Shown one piece after another: positions 1 through 11,054 of a stretch of 64,000 nucleotides of DNA. The notes under the pieces are model-generated. The model was given only the letters and a program-made list of their open reading frames with translations, did no database searches and was not told the DNA's origin. The DNA is taken from positions 476,524-540,523 of the forward strand of contig CAUYUJ010004758.1 of assembly GCA_963575745.1 (NCBI GenBank), in the 5' to 3' direction. Origin of the DNA: Prorocentrum cordatum (lineage: Eukaryota > Sar > Dinophyceae > Prorocentrales > Prorocentraceae). A program made the translations under genes and the position numbers. The stretch's first letter is position 1; every line of letters starts with the position of its first letter.

Positions 1-438
1 GATATGACGCGAGCGTACCTAGCTTGACCTCCTCCCCCTCCTCCCCTTCCCCCTCCCCCTCCCCCCTCCCCCCATTCCCCTCTCCCTCTCCCTCTGCGCG
101 CGAGCGAAGCAGCGGAGCGAAGGCACGGGCAGACTCGGGAACTGAAGCCGGGGCGGGGAGAAACCGAGGAGAAGCGCCAGCACGGGCCATGGCCTTGGCG
201 TCGTCGACGCCGGCGCCCTGGGCAAACAAAAATATACTCAGATCGCTGCTGCACGGATCTCTCGTGCGGTTCTGACAAGGATTTCGAGGCGAGTCCAGCC
301 GCTGCGACGAGGAAAGCGTCATTAGCAGTATCGGCAACTACTCGTCACCTGACGCCCGGCGTCGTCGGCGCCGGACTAGCGTCGGAGCATTGCCACGCAA
401 ACGCCGCTCCATTCCTGACGGGGCGGACATGTGGACTA
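1..438. other. GC-rich stretch without a supported gene
   Basis: It begins with a pyrimidine-rich CCCCTC-type tract (about 28-95), followed by GC-rich sequence holding one copy of the dispersed motif. Short open frames here are compositionally biased and match no family I know. Confidence 0.6.
245..312 (+). repeat. Dispersed ~75-bp motif, copy 1 of 4
   Basis: A short block resembling three others in the window (7186-7265, 8130-8205, 23674-23752). Shared parts are a CCGCTGCTCC-like start, a GTGCGTTCTGACC-like core and an ending close to CCAGCCGTGGCGACGAGG. In this copy an extra G interrupts the frame that is open in the others. Function unknown. It could be a remnant of a mobile element or a conserved short peptide. 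Confidence 0.5.
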
Positions 439-602
439 GATGGCACGACTATTGCAATAGTCGTGCCATCATATATATATATATACACATACACATACAC
501 ATATATGCGACTAGATGGCGCGCAATCTATTGCGCCATCATAAATAGTCGCGCCATCATGAATATGCGACTAGATGGCGCGCAATCTACTGCGCGCCGCG
601 CG
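439..602. repeat. Nested palindromes with GACTAGATGGC repeats
   Basis: Bases 439-470 are a perfect 32-bp palindrome with arms GATGGCACGACTATTG. An AT/CA dinucleotide run follows. Then come two imperfect related units, each beginning GACTAGATGGCGCGCAATCT, with inverted GCGACTA/TAGTCGC and GATGGCGC/GCGCCATC arms. The first unit reads GACTAGATGGCACGACT and the later ones vary. The arrangement could fold into cruciforms or be the ends of a small inverted-repeat element. Confidence 0.7.
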
Positions 603-1660
603 AGGCCTCCAGGACTCCCCTCACGGGGAAGAGAAACGGTACCGTCTTCTTTCCCTCCTCTCGCGTCCCGCTCTGCAGACCGCCGGCCCGAGGGCGGCCG
701 CGGCGGCGGGGGCCTCCCGGGTCCTCGACGCGCCGCGGGCGGCGCCCTGCGCGAGGCGCGAGGCGGCCGCCAGCGCCCAGCAGGCCGCGAGCGCCAGGCA
801 CCGAGAGCACGCCCGCCGGCTCATCTCGCGGGCCTCCTACGGTCAGGATGTCTCAGACCGCTGGGGGTGGGGGACGCCTGGATAAACGAGTGGCAAGGCA
901 CGGACAGAAAAGCCCAACAAACCGGACAATACAAGCACCACAATTCTGCGGCTGTCTCTCGTTTTCGGCCCCTGGGGGCCCTCGCCGGGCCCTGGCACCA
1001 GCAGGAAACGGCAGCAGGAAACGGCTCGGGGTGCACGACCGGCCCTGGAGAAGGGGCCAGGGCTTCCGGGAGTTACGCCTTGGAAAAAAAACAGCACCTC
1101 GGATCTCTGGGACAGCGTGTATCTTGATCTGGGTCGTTTTGGGGGGGATCCCCCAAGGCACGCCATCTGAGGCATCCTGACCGCAAAAGTCACCCCCCCC
1201 GTGGCGTCGTCCGATGATCCTCGGAACGTGTATCAACACCCTGCCACCGAGGGCCTTCAATACGACAAGGGCGATGCACACAAGGCCGACAGAGGCTGTG
1301 CGCTTCCGGTAGAGCTGAGACGGGTGAGCACCACGCCCTCAGGGCCATCGGCTCTGGCCAGACATCACTTCAGGACGAAGTCTCTGCATGCTGCTGGCCC
1401 TCCAGAGGCCTTCTCGGGGGCCTCCGCGGGGGCCTCTGGATACCTTTGGAGGCCAAAGGGACGCCTTCGGAGACCGTCCAGCTCGTCTGCAGGCAGCGCC
1501 CTGCAAATGTCGGGCCGCGCCGGATCGTCGGAACATCGGAACCGAACCAAATCGAGCTGGCCATAAGCGACACCGAATGAGATCGATCGGATGGAAGTGG
1601 ACCCTGCCCCCAGAACGCTGCCCCTCACCAGGACGGACGGTGGTGCAACACCAGCAGCAA
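603..1660. other. GC-rich stretch, no gene recognised
   Basis: Several overlapping open frames exist on both strands, but they are Arg/Ala/Pro/Gly-rich, as expected from GC bias, and show no recognisable domain. A local palindrome (GGGGGGATCCCCC) lies near 1141-1155. I see no supported coding or RNA gene. Confidence 0.5.
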
Positions 1661-1663
1661 CGA

Positions 1664-1795
1664 GAGGGAGGGGAGGAAGAGGAGGAGCAGGAGGAGGAGC
1701 AGGAGAAGGAGGAGGAGGAGGAGGACGAGGAGGAGGAGGAGGAGGAGCGCTCGAGAGGGAGAGGAGAAGAAGGAAAAGGAGGAGGAGGAGGAGGA
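1664..1795. repeat. GAG/CTC trinucleotide microsatellite
   Basis: Purine-rich GAG and GGA triplets dominate the plus strand with scattered AGA and GAC variants. The tract lies beyond the 3' end of the minus-strand LINE. A similar tract sits at that element's 5' end. Confidence 0.85.
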
Positions 1796-1995
1796 ATTCC
1801 GTTCCGTTCCTTCCCATTCGAACTCAACTTCGGGTTCGCTACACCGCTGCTGCTCTGGGCCAGGACTGTTTAGCCTGAGATCTCCACATTGGGGGGGCCC
1901 ACACTTCTGAAAAGGAAAACTCCCCAAAGCGGTGGATCGGTGTCCCGCCGAGGCGCGGGGACACCCCGCACGGGGCGGGCCTTGGAATCCACTAT

Positions 1996-2985
1996 CTACT
2001 TCTCAATATGCCAAACTAGCTCGCCTCTCGGGGATCGGCCTGGCTTATTGTTGAAGCCTACCGCCCTGAGAAGCTGATCAATCACCCGCTCAACCATTGC
2101 TACCTTTCCTACTCCCTTTAGCTCGAACTCTAGAGGCGACCCGATCATCCTTCCCGCCGCGACTGCCTTCTCGTCGGGCTCTGCGGCCTGGCCCTCGATT
2201 GCCCCCCAGAAGTTCTCCTGCTCCTCGAGCAAGTTCGGTCCCTGAGCGCGCGGGTCGGGCAATATGATAGAGCCGACCACCTTGACCGTGATCCTCAAGA
2301 TGGCCGGGTCCTGAGTGTTGCTGGTGCTGCACTCATTGATCCAGGTCGAGGCCGTGGACACGCCGCTCTTCTGCATCATCAGGAGGAGCCGATTGGGCAC
2401 ATCCGCGAGGTTCTTGACCGAGTCCTGCGCTGCGCCCTGCTTCTCGAGCCAGACGTTGAAAGCGCTCAGAAGTGCGGCAAAACTCTGCAACTCTGGAAGG
2501 CCGAGACCGTGCGCCCCCGCCTTGCCCTCCGTCTTCTTCTGGCACTCCGCGTACGTGCCCTTGAGGGCCGCCGCAATCTCCGCGTCGCTGGGCCCGTGCA
2601 CCGTGAGGCCCGCTCCGAACTCCAGCGTGCGGACTCTGGACTCTAGCTGCCGAAGCAGTCTGGCGTTGGCGCGCGACTCCTCTCCCTTGCCCTCTCCCTT
2701 GGCCGACTTGGCCCTGGTCCCCTCGCTGGGTAGTCCTTCCTCTGCTGCTCGTTTGCCTAGTGTGCTGGCCATGAGCCAGTCCGGCATCCTCTCGACGACA
2801 GAATAATATGCTCTCCTCGAGCCCAGGAACTTCAATCTCGAGAACGTGCGTATGAAGATGCTGCTGGAGGTGTTCAGCCAAGATATGTCTACGGAAGTCG
2901 CCATTGTCGCTCGCAGTGTAGTCGCAGGCAGGACATTCGAATGTTCGGGGTAGTAATACTTTACCATCTGTGCGGCCCTGATCAC
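1996..2985 (-). pseudogene. LINE C-terminal coiled-coil-like segment
   Basis: After a weak N-terminal part, a region from KRAAEEGLPSEGTRAK is Lys/Glu-rich and followed by a leucine-rich helix (ARLLRQLESRVRTLEFG). About 200 residues of mixed alpha/beta character extend to the stop. I do not recognise the family. It is the last coding part of the minus-strand LINE and may be an RNA-binding or oligomerisation domain. Confidence 0.45.
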
Positions 2986-3508
2986 ATCTACATCTACCCT
3001 TTAGGAAACTCTGATGCACGCGCCGCTTCGCGTAATCGACCGACGAGAAATTCGAACCACCTATAACACACTGACTCGATACACAACACATTCTACCGAG
3101 CAACTGCTTTCCGTGGGCCCCTCCTTTTCTCATCAAGTAACGCGCCGCCAACTGCTTTTTGCAGAACAAACTCTCGTTGCATTGCTCGCCGTCGCCTCCT
3201 AGCGCTGTGCATCTGTAGGGCCCCCCTCTCTCCACCATCTCCTGCGCGTGCTCGTGCTTGGCGAGGTTTAAGAAATAGTGCGCCGTGGCCCCTCCGACAT
3301 CTAGTTGCATGAACTCCTGCCTGCCCTCGAAAAGGGTATTCTCCAATCCATATAATCCCCGGAAGCCTCGCGCCGTCGTCGAACAGCTCGATCGCTCGAA
3401 TGTCCCCGCAAGACTGTGCACGCCGCGGATTCGCCGCCCCTTCGCTGCCCAGGTATTTCTAAATTTCGCTGCTGTCATCGCCCCGAGAGCACCCGAAAAC
3501 AACTGCAA
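2333..3508 (-). pseudogene. LINE C-terminal segment with C2H2 finger
   Basis: The N-terminal half is Cys-rich (CTALGGDGEQCNESLFC and a CRCDQGR segment). It is followed by FECPACDYTASDNGDFRRH, a C2H2 finger of the type found after the RT in many LINEs, probably used in binding nucleic acid. After residue ~230 the composition becomes Arg/Gln/Gly-rich, and this frame then shadows the next segment; the real protein probably shifts frame near 2960. Confidence 0.55.
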
Positions 3509-4169
3509 GAGACTGAGCGCACCGCGGGGGTTCTCGAAGACAAGCCTGAAGCCATCTGAGTCTCCTGACGCGCTGCTCGACTTGAGAGGCCGCCAGGCGC
3601 ACTTTTGCCAGCACCTGTAGTTTGGTAAGGGTCCTCACCGAGCCGTCCTCTCGCCAGAGAGCCGTTCCTCTCAGCGAGATCCTCGCACGCATGGCAAGAA
3701 AAGAAAGTACAGGCTGCCAACCTTGGGCTCGCATGGGCCCGTCGCGCGCACACAGAACTTCGGCTCCACTGTAGCATGCAATGGCGCCATGGCCCTTCAG
3801 CACGTTGATCTCCCAACTGAGTGGGACGACACTCGTCCAAAAACGATAGAGCAGGTACCAGGCCGCGCGCCCAGCCTGCAAGCGAAATTCAACTTCAAAC
3901 AATGCGAAACGCGAATGCACATGCGGGCCCAGGTACCCGGCACAAGTTGTCGTGCGTCCGTGGAGGCACTGTTCTTCTAGAAGCCTGGCCTCCAGGTACG
4001 CCGCACTGTGGCCGCAAAGGAAAAGCACGTACTCCTGCTTAGCGACATTCTGAGCCATCGTGATCTCACTCATTCTCTCCGTGGTAATGCCACTCTGGTG
4101 CCTACCCGCTTCGAGGACGGCCCCCATGGCGTTGGTCGGGGCGTCGAAATTGTCGGCAGCGTCGCCCAC
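3459..4169 (-). pseudogene. LINE reverse transcriptase motif C and thumb segment
   Basis: Reading through the initiator gives LYVGDAADNF, in the place of the Y-x-D-D motif but with one aspartate displaced. Downstream regions fit an RT thumb and connection: MAQNVAKQEY, then LTKLQVLAKVRLAASQ and QRVRRLRWLQA, a Leu/Arg/Trp pattern commonly seen after the palm in dinoflagellate LINEs. The segment follows the RT core after a small frame break. No complete catalytic pair is visible. Confidence 0.6.
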
Positions 4170-4187
4170 ATAGAGTGCGAAGGCTGC

Positions 4188-5828
4188 TTATATCCATTTG
4201 TTGTTCCACGGACATGTGAAACTGTTGTGCTTGAAGTTGTCCACCCTAACAGATCCCATGCTTATTTGTCGCGAGTGGGCCCCTGCAAAAAGTCGTACCA
4301 TGGCTGGGTCTCCTGGTAGACATCCTTGCTGGAGCAACAAAACAGCGCTGGTCGTGTGCCCAGATAGCATGAGGCTCGCGAGTTGGACTCTGAACTTCAT
4401 GATCGCCCAGTCCTCCTCCCTGAAGATGTACTCTACATCCTGGCATAGGCTCTCGTGGTCGATGCTGTAGAAGGCGTTGGCGGCGCCGTGCGGCCTCTTC
4501 ACGTGGGATTCGCCATTGTAGTACTTCCGCCACGAGAAAGCCTGCTGGACAACCACCGCGGCCTCACGCCGCCGCCCAGGCAAGCACCCGTAAACCCATG
4601 GCTCCACAGTCGGGGGGCGCCCTCTCGTCAGTAAGCTCCTGTAGTACGCCTTCGCGACCGTGCGCGCTAGCATGATGAGCCTCTCCCCGTATACGCCCTC
4701 CCTGCTGCTCCCCTTTCCTACTTTGCAGGCACCGGGGCAGATCATGGCGCACGGCAACTTGCTGCTCTCTCTGATGCCTTTGAGGAGGCAAAACAGGACG
4801 AAATAGACGGGGCCCGCTGCGATCTTCTCCGTATTCTCGTATCCAATGCCATGGGGCGTCTTCTCCCTCCGCTTGTCGACCCAGTTGGGGAACGTGGCAG
4901 CCCTGACGAACTCGGCGCCGATGCTGGCCTGCGGCGCTGCCCGCCAGAGGCGGAGGCGCCACGCCTCGGCCTTGGACGCCTCCAAGTCCTCAGCGATTGT
5001 GTCGTTGTCTACGTCCTGGTAGCTTTCGGGTAGTCTGTCTAGTAGGTCCATCGTGTGATCCGCTGAGAGGGGGAGTGCCGAAGCGCCGCCCTTGTCTCCT
5101 GGTAGTTGCAGTCGATCTGTCCATTCCGTTACCGTGCCGCTGGTCGATAGTTGTCTATAGTTCCTCTTCCTGGGTCCTCTGCCTCTGGCAGCGATGAGGC
5201 GGGCAAGGCGGCGCACGTCGTGGTAGTCCTTGTTGGCCCTTGCCTCATTGAAAGCCGCCACTCTGTCCCCTTGAGCTCTATGCCAGTGCTGCTGCTTGTG
5301 CCTTCTGAGCCATCTTCTGATCGTAATGATGCGCACTGTGGTGGCGAGCTGCTCGTCGTCGTCCCTGGCGTAGGCCCATGCGAGCTTTTCGCGGAGGCCG
5401 CGCCTCTGTCGCAGCAGCCTGCCGAGCTCCGCAGCGTAATCCTTGTGCGGCTCTGTGTAGCCCTCTTTGGTGTGGCAGGTGGCCTCGGCCCCTGCCTTCA
5501 GCGCGTCGATCAGGAGCTGGTTGGCCTCGACTGCTTTGTTGTAGCCCGTCTGAGCCCCCAGCCAGGCAGCCTCTTCCAAGATTGTCGTATGAACTATATC
5601 AATGAAATCTCGTCTCCTGTGTCCACGCTGCAATAGGGCGCTGGCAACAGTCGGCTCAATCGTCGTTCTTGGTCGCTGCTGCACAGTCGTGAGCTGCTCT
5701 GAACTGACCAGCGCCATTCCCAAAGGTATGTGATCCCATTCTCTTCCCCATCTATGAGGCTGTAGTCTGCGCGTGCTCCGTCTGAAAGTCGTGCACCATC
5801 GCACCGTGGCCAGGAATGCAGCGGGCAC
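4188..5828 (-). pseudogene. LINE endonuclease end plus reverse transcriptase core
   Basis: The first ~35 residues complete the endonuclease: a DYI-like strand just upstream in a neighbouring frame, then WDHIPLGM, matching the catalytic Asp-His end. A basic helical linker of ~200 residues follows. RT fingers and palm come next: VYGCLPGRRREAAVV (the G-x-R-x-G region), a degenerate motif A (HGAANAFYSIDH, where the expected Asp of the first position is replaced) and motif B QQGCLPGDPAMVRLF. The frame ends at a lysine-tryptophan stretch before motif C. The loss of the motif A Asp suggests inactivity. Confidence 0.75.
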
Positions 5829-5876
5829 CGCGATGTAGTCGAGCGTCTTGGCAACTCCATTGGACCCGACAAACGT

Positions 5877-6170
5877 TTAGCCCGCATCCTTCATGGTGTT
5901 AGTAAGGCAAAGCTCGTGTGCAATCAAAAGGGGCCTGGGCAACGCGGCCGCTGGACGTTCTTCCTGTCCCAGTGCGTATGCTCCTATGATGCCCTCGACC
6001 TGTGTGGCAAAGACAGAATTCAAATCCATAGTGATGATAAGGGTCCACCTTCCCGAGAGCCCATCGAAGGTCTTGAACAGCCATCTAATCATACTTGCAC
6101 AACTCTGCATGTATTTGACCTGTTGGGCTCTCTCTCTCTTGGGGTACAAAGTGGGAAGTACAAACTGATG
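5877..6170 (-). pseudogene. LINE endonuclease, central segment
   Basis: This continues the preceding segment in another frame and repeats part of it (YPKRERAQQ). It carries IITMDLNSVFA, the D-x-N motif of the endonuclease family (usually GDFN or GDLN), then a Tyr/Glu-containing stretch. The frame closes just before the final endonuclease strand, which is found in the next segment. The overlap of homologous residues at the junction indicates a one-base indel rather than two genes. Confidence 0.6.
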
Positions 6171-6535
6171 AATGCGAAACGGAGATGCTGACGTTCGACT
6201 TTGCAACGGAGCACTCGCCCCTGAGGATCTCGGGGGGCTACGGCTGCACCTCGGAGATGACACGGACGAAAAACTTTGCTGTTGAACCATATACTGATGC
6301 CGCACGAGTTGTTGGTGTGAGCCCCTGACTTCCAGCCTTCGGAGTATCCCCAAAGTCCCCCTTCCTGTCGAAGATCTCGTGAGGCCCTTTCCTTCTCCTG
6401 TGTTCCGACTAGAGTAATGACCGACGTCGTATGCAATTCGTCCAGGATGTCTTTCGTGCGGTTCTGGGTGGCGCTGTTGGGGTTGTACATGACGATACTT
6501 ATCTGCCCAAAATGCGCCGCTGGGCCCCGACTCAT
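6089..6535 (-). pseudogene. LINE endonuclease, N-terminal segment
   Basis: The start chosen is the ATG at 6535, just after the CTC-rich tract ends. The segment opens with a strand containing MYNPNSATQ, continues to TLVGTQEKER (the position of the catalytic Glu loop in AP-like endonucleases) and to SCGISIWFNSKVF, a usual EEP beta-strand pattern. It ends with RFAFISLYFPLCTPRERE, after which the frame changes into the next segment. Expected role: first-strand target nicking. Identity rests on the EEP pattern and its position upstream of an RT. Confidence 0.6.
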
Positions 6536-6611
6536 GGCGGGCCTGCTGGGTGTGCTACCTTCCTCATCTGAATTCTGAAGTGGCGCGGGCTTCCTTGAAA
6601 CCTCATACAGC

Positions 6612-6797
6612 CACTTGGAGGAGGAGGAGGAGGAGGAGGAGGAGGAGGAGGAGGAGGAGGAGGAAGAGCGCTCCACCCAGACGGAAATCAGAAAGGGGAG
6701 GAAGAGCAAAGAGGAGGAGGAGGACGAGGACGAGGAAAAGAAGGAGAAGGAGGAGAAGGAGAAGGAGGAGGAGGAGGAGGAAGAGGAGGAGGAGCTT
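6612..6797. repeat. GAG/CTC trinucleotide microsatellite at the 5' side of the minus LINE
   Basis: A nearly pure GGA run (about 6617-6663) is followed by an interrupted GAG/AAG tract. It lies directly upstream of the LINE endonuclease start. Confidence 0.85.
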
Positions 6798-7185
6798 GGG
6801 CCTCGATAAAGGCCCCGCTCCGAGGGCCGCGCGGTCGAGGGCTGCGCGGCCCCAGGCGCTGGGGAAAACCAGGGCGCCGGGGGCCTTCTGACGCGGGGCT
6901 GGCAGGGGCAGCGCACACGGAGCTCGCGGGTCGCACGGCACCGCCGACCGCCGGCCGATGCACCGCGGGTGAATCGGCCATGCCGGGCTGGGAACAAAAA
7001 GTGGGGGGCCAAAAAATATCCACCACCACCTCCCTCCCCCCCTCCCTCTCGCTGGACGGAGGAGAGAGGAGGAATCGACGTAGTAATGGTGTATATTCTT
7101 TGGGCCCCGAAGAAGCCCGGATTCCGGAGCGCACCGCACCGCCGACGTATCGGCGACGTGGTGCATAAGCGACAGGGTGCCAATG

Positions 7186-7265
7186 CCGCTGCTCCAGGGA
7201 TCTCCCTAGGGTTGCGTTCTGACCGGACTGTCGAGGAGAATCCAGCCGTGGCGACGCGGGTCCTC
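7186..7265 (+). repeat. Dispersed ~75-bp motif, copy 2 of 4
   Basis: In one open frame this copy reads LRSDRTVEENPAVATR and ends at a TAG a few codons later. The amino-acid match to copies 3 and 4 is clearer than expected from their base differences, but the sample is too small to prove past coding. Confidence 0.55.
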
Positions 7266-8129
7266 TAGGTCGAGCAGCGGCATCGGTGCCTTCTCCTCCC
7301 CTTGACCCCTGCCTTTGCCCCTGCGCTTAGGAGGCCTGGATCGTGTCGTTTGTAACCTCAGGAGGTCTTTAGTATTGCTCCCCCCTGTTCCTCCTTCTCC
7401 TCGTCGTCATCTTCGTCGTCGTCTTCGTCGCCGTCGCGGCGGAGATTGTGTACCCTCTATTGCTGGGCGGTGGAATATATTTCCCACGGATTTTTCACTG
7501 TGGGCACCATACACGCGAGAGGATGTGTGAGCATCTTATCATAATAATTGCAATCGCAATCGCATTCGCAATCGTAATCCAAGTCGTAGTCATAGCCGTA
7601 GTCCTAGTCCTAGTCCTAGTCGTCGTCGTCGTCGCTGTAGGAAAATACGTTTTCCACTATTGGTGGGACCCCAGTCCGTCGGTAAGGTCGCCGAACAAAT
7701 AATTAGCTTCCATGGATTGGGGGGTGTCCAAAGACCTACTGAGCTTGACAGCGTGGATCCCTCGACCCCTTCCCCAGGACCAGATGTCCATCCCGAGTAG
7801 CTCCTCGACGGTCCTGCGGCGACCCAAACACACGGTCAAGACAAGTGTGCTCCCACAGTTGAGAGCCAAGAACTATACAAAAGCACAGGTCGCCCTGCAC
7901 TGATGAGTACCGCTTATCCGATCCCCATCCCCAGCGGCGTGGCCTGGGCCCCACTGGCCGATTTACTCCCCTAAAGGGGGATACAAACCATCCCCCTGAG
8001 AATTCAGGAGATATAAATCCCCAACTGGGGTGGCAATTTGGTAAGGGCCTCGAAGGGGATGAGGACGGGATGGGGTTCGGATAAACGATACTGCACTGAG
8101 GAAGCTGGGGATACCAAAAGGTACCGATA

Positions 8130-8205
8130 CCGCTACTCCCCGGACCTCCCCCGGGGTGCGTTCTGACCAGGATTTCGAAGCGAACCCGGCGGTGGCGACG
8201 AGGGC
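8130..8205 (+). repeat. Dispersed ~75-bp motif, copy 3 of 4
   Basis: This copy reads MRSDQDFEANPAVATR in an open frame. The same GTGCGTTCTGACC core is present, followed by GGTGGCGACGAGG. Confidence 0.55.
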
Positions 8206-8478
8206 CTCCCAGGAGGCCCCAAAAAGGGAAAACGGGCGGGGGGATAGAGGTCTGGGTACCGTTTCCTCCTCTGAGAAGCCTGGATCGCTGAGATCAGCGG
8301 CGGCCCCCACTGCTGGGCGCCAAGCCCGAGGGCAGCTGCATTCGGCGCGGGCGGCCGGCCCCGCGGGAGCGGCGCCCCGAGCGCAGGGCCGCGGCGGCCT
8401 CTCTCGCTCTCTTGGGCCCGGGAGGCCGCCGCGTTCCCGGGGGGGGGGGGGCCGCCGCGCGCCGGGAGGCCTGGCAAC

Positions 8479-8659
8479 CTCCTCCTCCTCCTCCTCCTCC
8501 TCCTCCTCCTCCTCCTCCTCCTCCTCCTCCCCCTCTTCCCCCTCCTCCCCCTCTTCCTCCTCATCCTCCTCCTCCCCCTCTTCCTCCTCATCCTCCTCCT
8601 CCTCCTCATCCTCATCATCCTCATCATCATCATCAGCACATCATCCTCATCCTCACCAC

Positions 8660-8736
<77 letters not shown>

Positions 8737-8812
8737 GCATCAGCATCAGCATCAGCATCAGCATCAGCATCAGCATCATCATCATCATCGTCATCATCAT
8801 TATTATTATTAA
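8479..8812. repeat. TCC then ATC trinucleotide microsatellite
   Basis: A TCC tract (8479-8530, then interrupted to ~8625) changes into an ATC tract with a run of AGCATC hexamers near 8734-8775, ending in a short ATT run. Open frames through it encode only homopolymers and are not genes. Confidence 0.9.
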
Positions 8813-9319
8813 TATTAAAATTATCAGAAAACGGCGTGAGCACACCGTCGGCACTTTCGGGCGCGGGTGGTACAGTCAGCCAGTGTAGTAAGGATGCGCG
8901 ATAAGGATTCAAGCCATGAGGATGCGCGATAAGGATGCGCGATAAAGGCCTTGGACGCCCATTTCAAAGCTTTTCGAGCGGGGCGCGGCCAGCGAAAGCG
9001 GCGAGGGAGAACCCCGGGGAGGCAAGGATGCAAGGGTACCCTTGGGAAAGTTGCTCATTCGCACTATTCGGGTTAACTGTACGGCGGGTTTCCTCTTCCG
9101 GCCCCCTTCTTCCCTGTCGGGGAAAAAACAATACAAGATGCACTTCGAGGCAATGGATCATACGCGGGCACCCCGCGATCACTGCGCTTTGCTTTGACTG
9201 GGACGGCGAGGGTGCTGGCATGTTGCCTGCTATGCGCAGGCCAACCAGACGCTATGATGGCCACTCCGCCGCGATTGCGCACTGGTTTTCGACAAAGGTG
9301 TTGGGGCCGACACGTCTCC
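8813..9319. other. No gene recognised
   Basis: The only structure I see is a short duplication of GGATGCGCGATAAGGATTC-like sequence near 8891-8946. The rest is unremarkable GC-moderate DNA. Confidence 0.5.
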
Positions 9320-9540
9320 CGATGTGTACTGCCAGGTGCGCAGGCGCACCTGGCACGCTCTGCGGTTGCCCCGAACGTGGCGCACCTGGCGCGGTGCAGC
9401 ACTGATGGCGCACGTGGATCACGTGGCGCATCTGGCGCACCAGGCGTCCCAATACGCTTGGGCCACAAGGGTGCTTGGCGCACCTGGCGCGCGTGGCGCG
9501 CCTGGCACGCCTGGCGCACCTCGCCCCAGCGTTGCGCACA
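9320..9540. repeat. Degenerate TGGCGCACC repeat
   Basis: Nonamer-like units TGGCGCACC, TGGCGCGCC and TGGCACGCC recur about fifteen to twenty times with no fixed longer period. No coding domain is apparent in any frame. Confidence 0.7.
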
Positions 9541-11054
9541 TGGGGTCTGCTTTTTTGGTTCCCGATAACTGTCCACCCAAAGACTACCGCTGAACACGCT
9601 GCGGCTCGGGTGCCACTTATGTGTTGGGAGGGCGGGTGGGAGTGCGCGAGACGGCTTGCGGGCGGGTAGGGTGTCTTGATCCCTCCCCCTGCCCCGTCTC
9701 CGTGGACCTGGACGCCGGGGGGGCGCGGGTCGTTAGAGCGTCCAAGATGGCCCAAGAAGGCTCCAAGACGGCCTCGACGAATCCAAGATAGCCTCCAAGA
9801 TGGTTTCAGATAGCGCAAGATGGCTCAAAATGGCTTCCAAAATATTCCAAGAGGTCCCAGTCCCAAGGCTCCTCCTGGCGGGGTCATGCGAAGCGTCTAG
9901 AATTGGGAGGCAACATATGGGAGGCCTTCCGTAAGAGCGACGACTATTGAGTCCGCTTGAGGCGCCACTCGGCCTCATTAGCCCAGATGAGCCCATGATT
10001 GTTCCCGAATGAGAGGGGCTGAATGGGATTGAGCAGAAGAGTAAACGGGACCGACCACAGCTATACCATCGCCGATGCTGAATTGAACCTCCCAAGGCAT
10101 TGCATCATAACTACCAACCACCATGAAGAGCACTAAATGCGATGAGCCGCAAGGATGCGAGAGACTCATCTGAACAAAGAGGTCGCTTCGATGACGGGCC
10201 ATTGCACGCGCGCGGTGCGATTGGGGAAGAAACCCAGGGCCCTGGGCGCATCAGTTTCTTAACGATATGAGGAAATCATCGCGCATCGCTGGAAACGAAG
10301 AAACCCAGGGTACCCTGACAAAGCGCACACGGTCTACTTTTGCGGGCCGCTTGTTGGCCCCAGAAACGCTTGGGTGAACGAGGAGCGCCACAGGGACAAT
10401 CATGGGGGAGGACCTCAGGAACAGCGAACCCCATCAGAACCCAGAGTGGTCCTCACTTCAGCTTCTTGACTTCTTGACTGCATAAATATTGCTGAGGCTC
10501 CCGCGGATTTCTCGAGCCGAGGCTGGGCCCCCCTCCACACGTGGCGGCGCCTCCAGCGAACTCCGCCCGCCGGGGAAGGGCCATGGGGAGGGGGCCGCAG
10601 CGCCGACCCAGGAGATCCGCACGCACCTGCGAGGGTTTGTGCTGACGCCGTTTCCCCTGCACTCTCCAGGACAAGCTCAGAAGAACTCGCCATCGCTCGG
10701 ACGTCCATTCCCTGTGCTTGTTTCGGTTTCGCGCGTGGCTTTTTCGCCAAATGATCAAGGATGCTCCTCGATGGTCCTCGGCGAAGGAAAAATGCACACG
10801 TCCGAGCAATGCCAAGAGGAAGCGATGTAGCCCCACCCGCCAAATGGCCTGCTACCGAAGCCCTGGGTGCCCTGAAAATGGCCTCTGGTAAACTCAACGG
10901 TTGATTCCGCCGGCTTCCGCTGGCACAACTCCCTCGTGTTTTTCTTCCCCCAGCTTCTGCCGGGGGCGAAATCACAACTTCTCGATCCGTCGAATGCGAA
11001 ACCTTTTTTGGATCACCCCACATGGATATACAATGTAGAGGCAGGGCGCATAAA
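9541..11054. other. Mostly unassigned DNA with a CCAAGATGGCC tract
   Basis: About 9738-9850 repeats CCAAGATGGC-like decamers of the kind seen again near 26060 and 56100. Two GAAACCCAGGG boxes lie at ~10230 and ~10300. A minus-strand open frame at about 10415-11023 has no recognisable domain. Confidence 0.5.

Larger units (their letters stand above)
1996..6535 (-). mobile_element. Decayed LINE (non-LTR retrotransposon), minus strand
   Basis: Reading right to left, segments of one polyprotein appear in several frames: an exonuclease-endonuclease-phosphatase type endonuclease, a reverse transcriptase, a C2H2 finger and a Lys/Glu-rich C-terminal region. The order is that of AP-endonuclease LINEs. 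At least four frame changes separate the segments, so this copy is probably dead or the coding is interrupted by introns or errors. No poly-A tail or target-site duplication is visible. The termini are estimates from where similarity to LINE proteins stops. Confidence 0.8.
6798..8470. other. Non-genic stretch between microsatellites
   Basis: It contains two copies of the dispersed ~75-bp motif, a degenerate hexamer tract of GTCGTA/GCAATC type (about 7395-7640) and GC-rich sequence. The open frames lack recognisable domains and are explained by composition. Confidence 0.5.

Noticed and set aside
9735-9850. Possible dinoflagellate spliced-leader relic in ATGGCTCAAAATGGC sequence
   Set aside because: Only a partial resemblance within a CCAAGATGGCC-type repeat; the conserved leader is not present.
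10415-11023. 202-codon minus-strand ORF
   Set aside because: No domain, composition matches GC bias, and other frames there are equally open.
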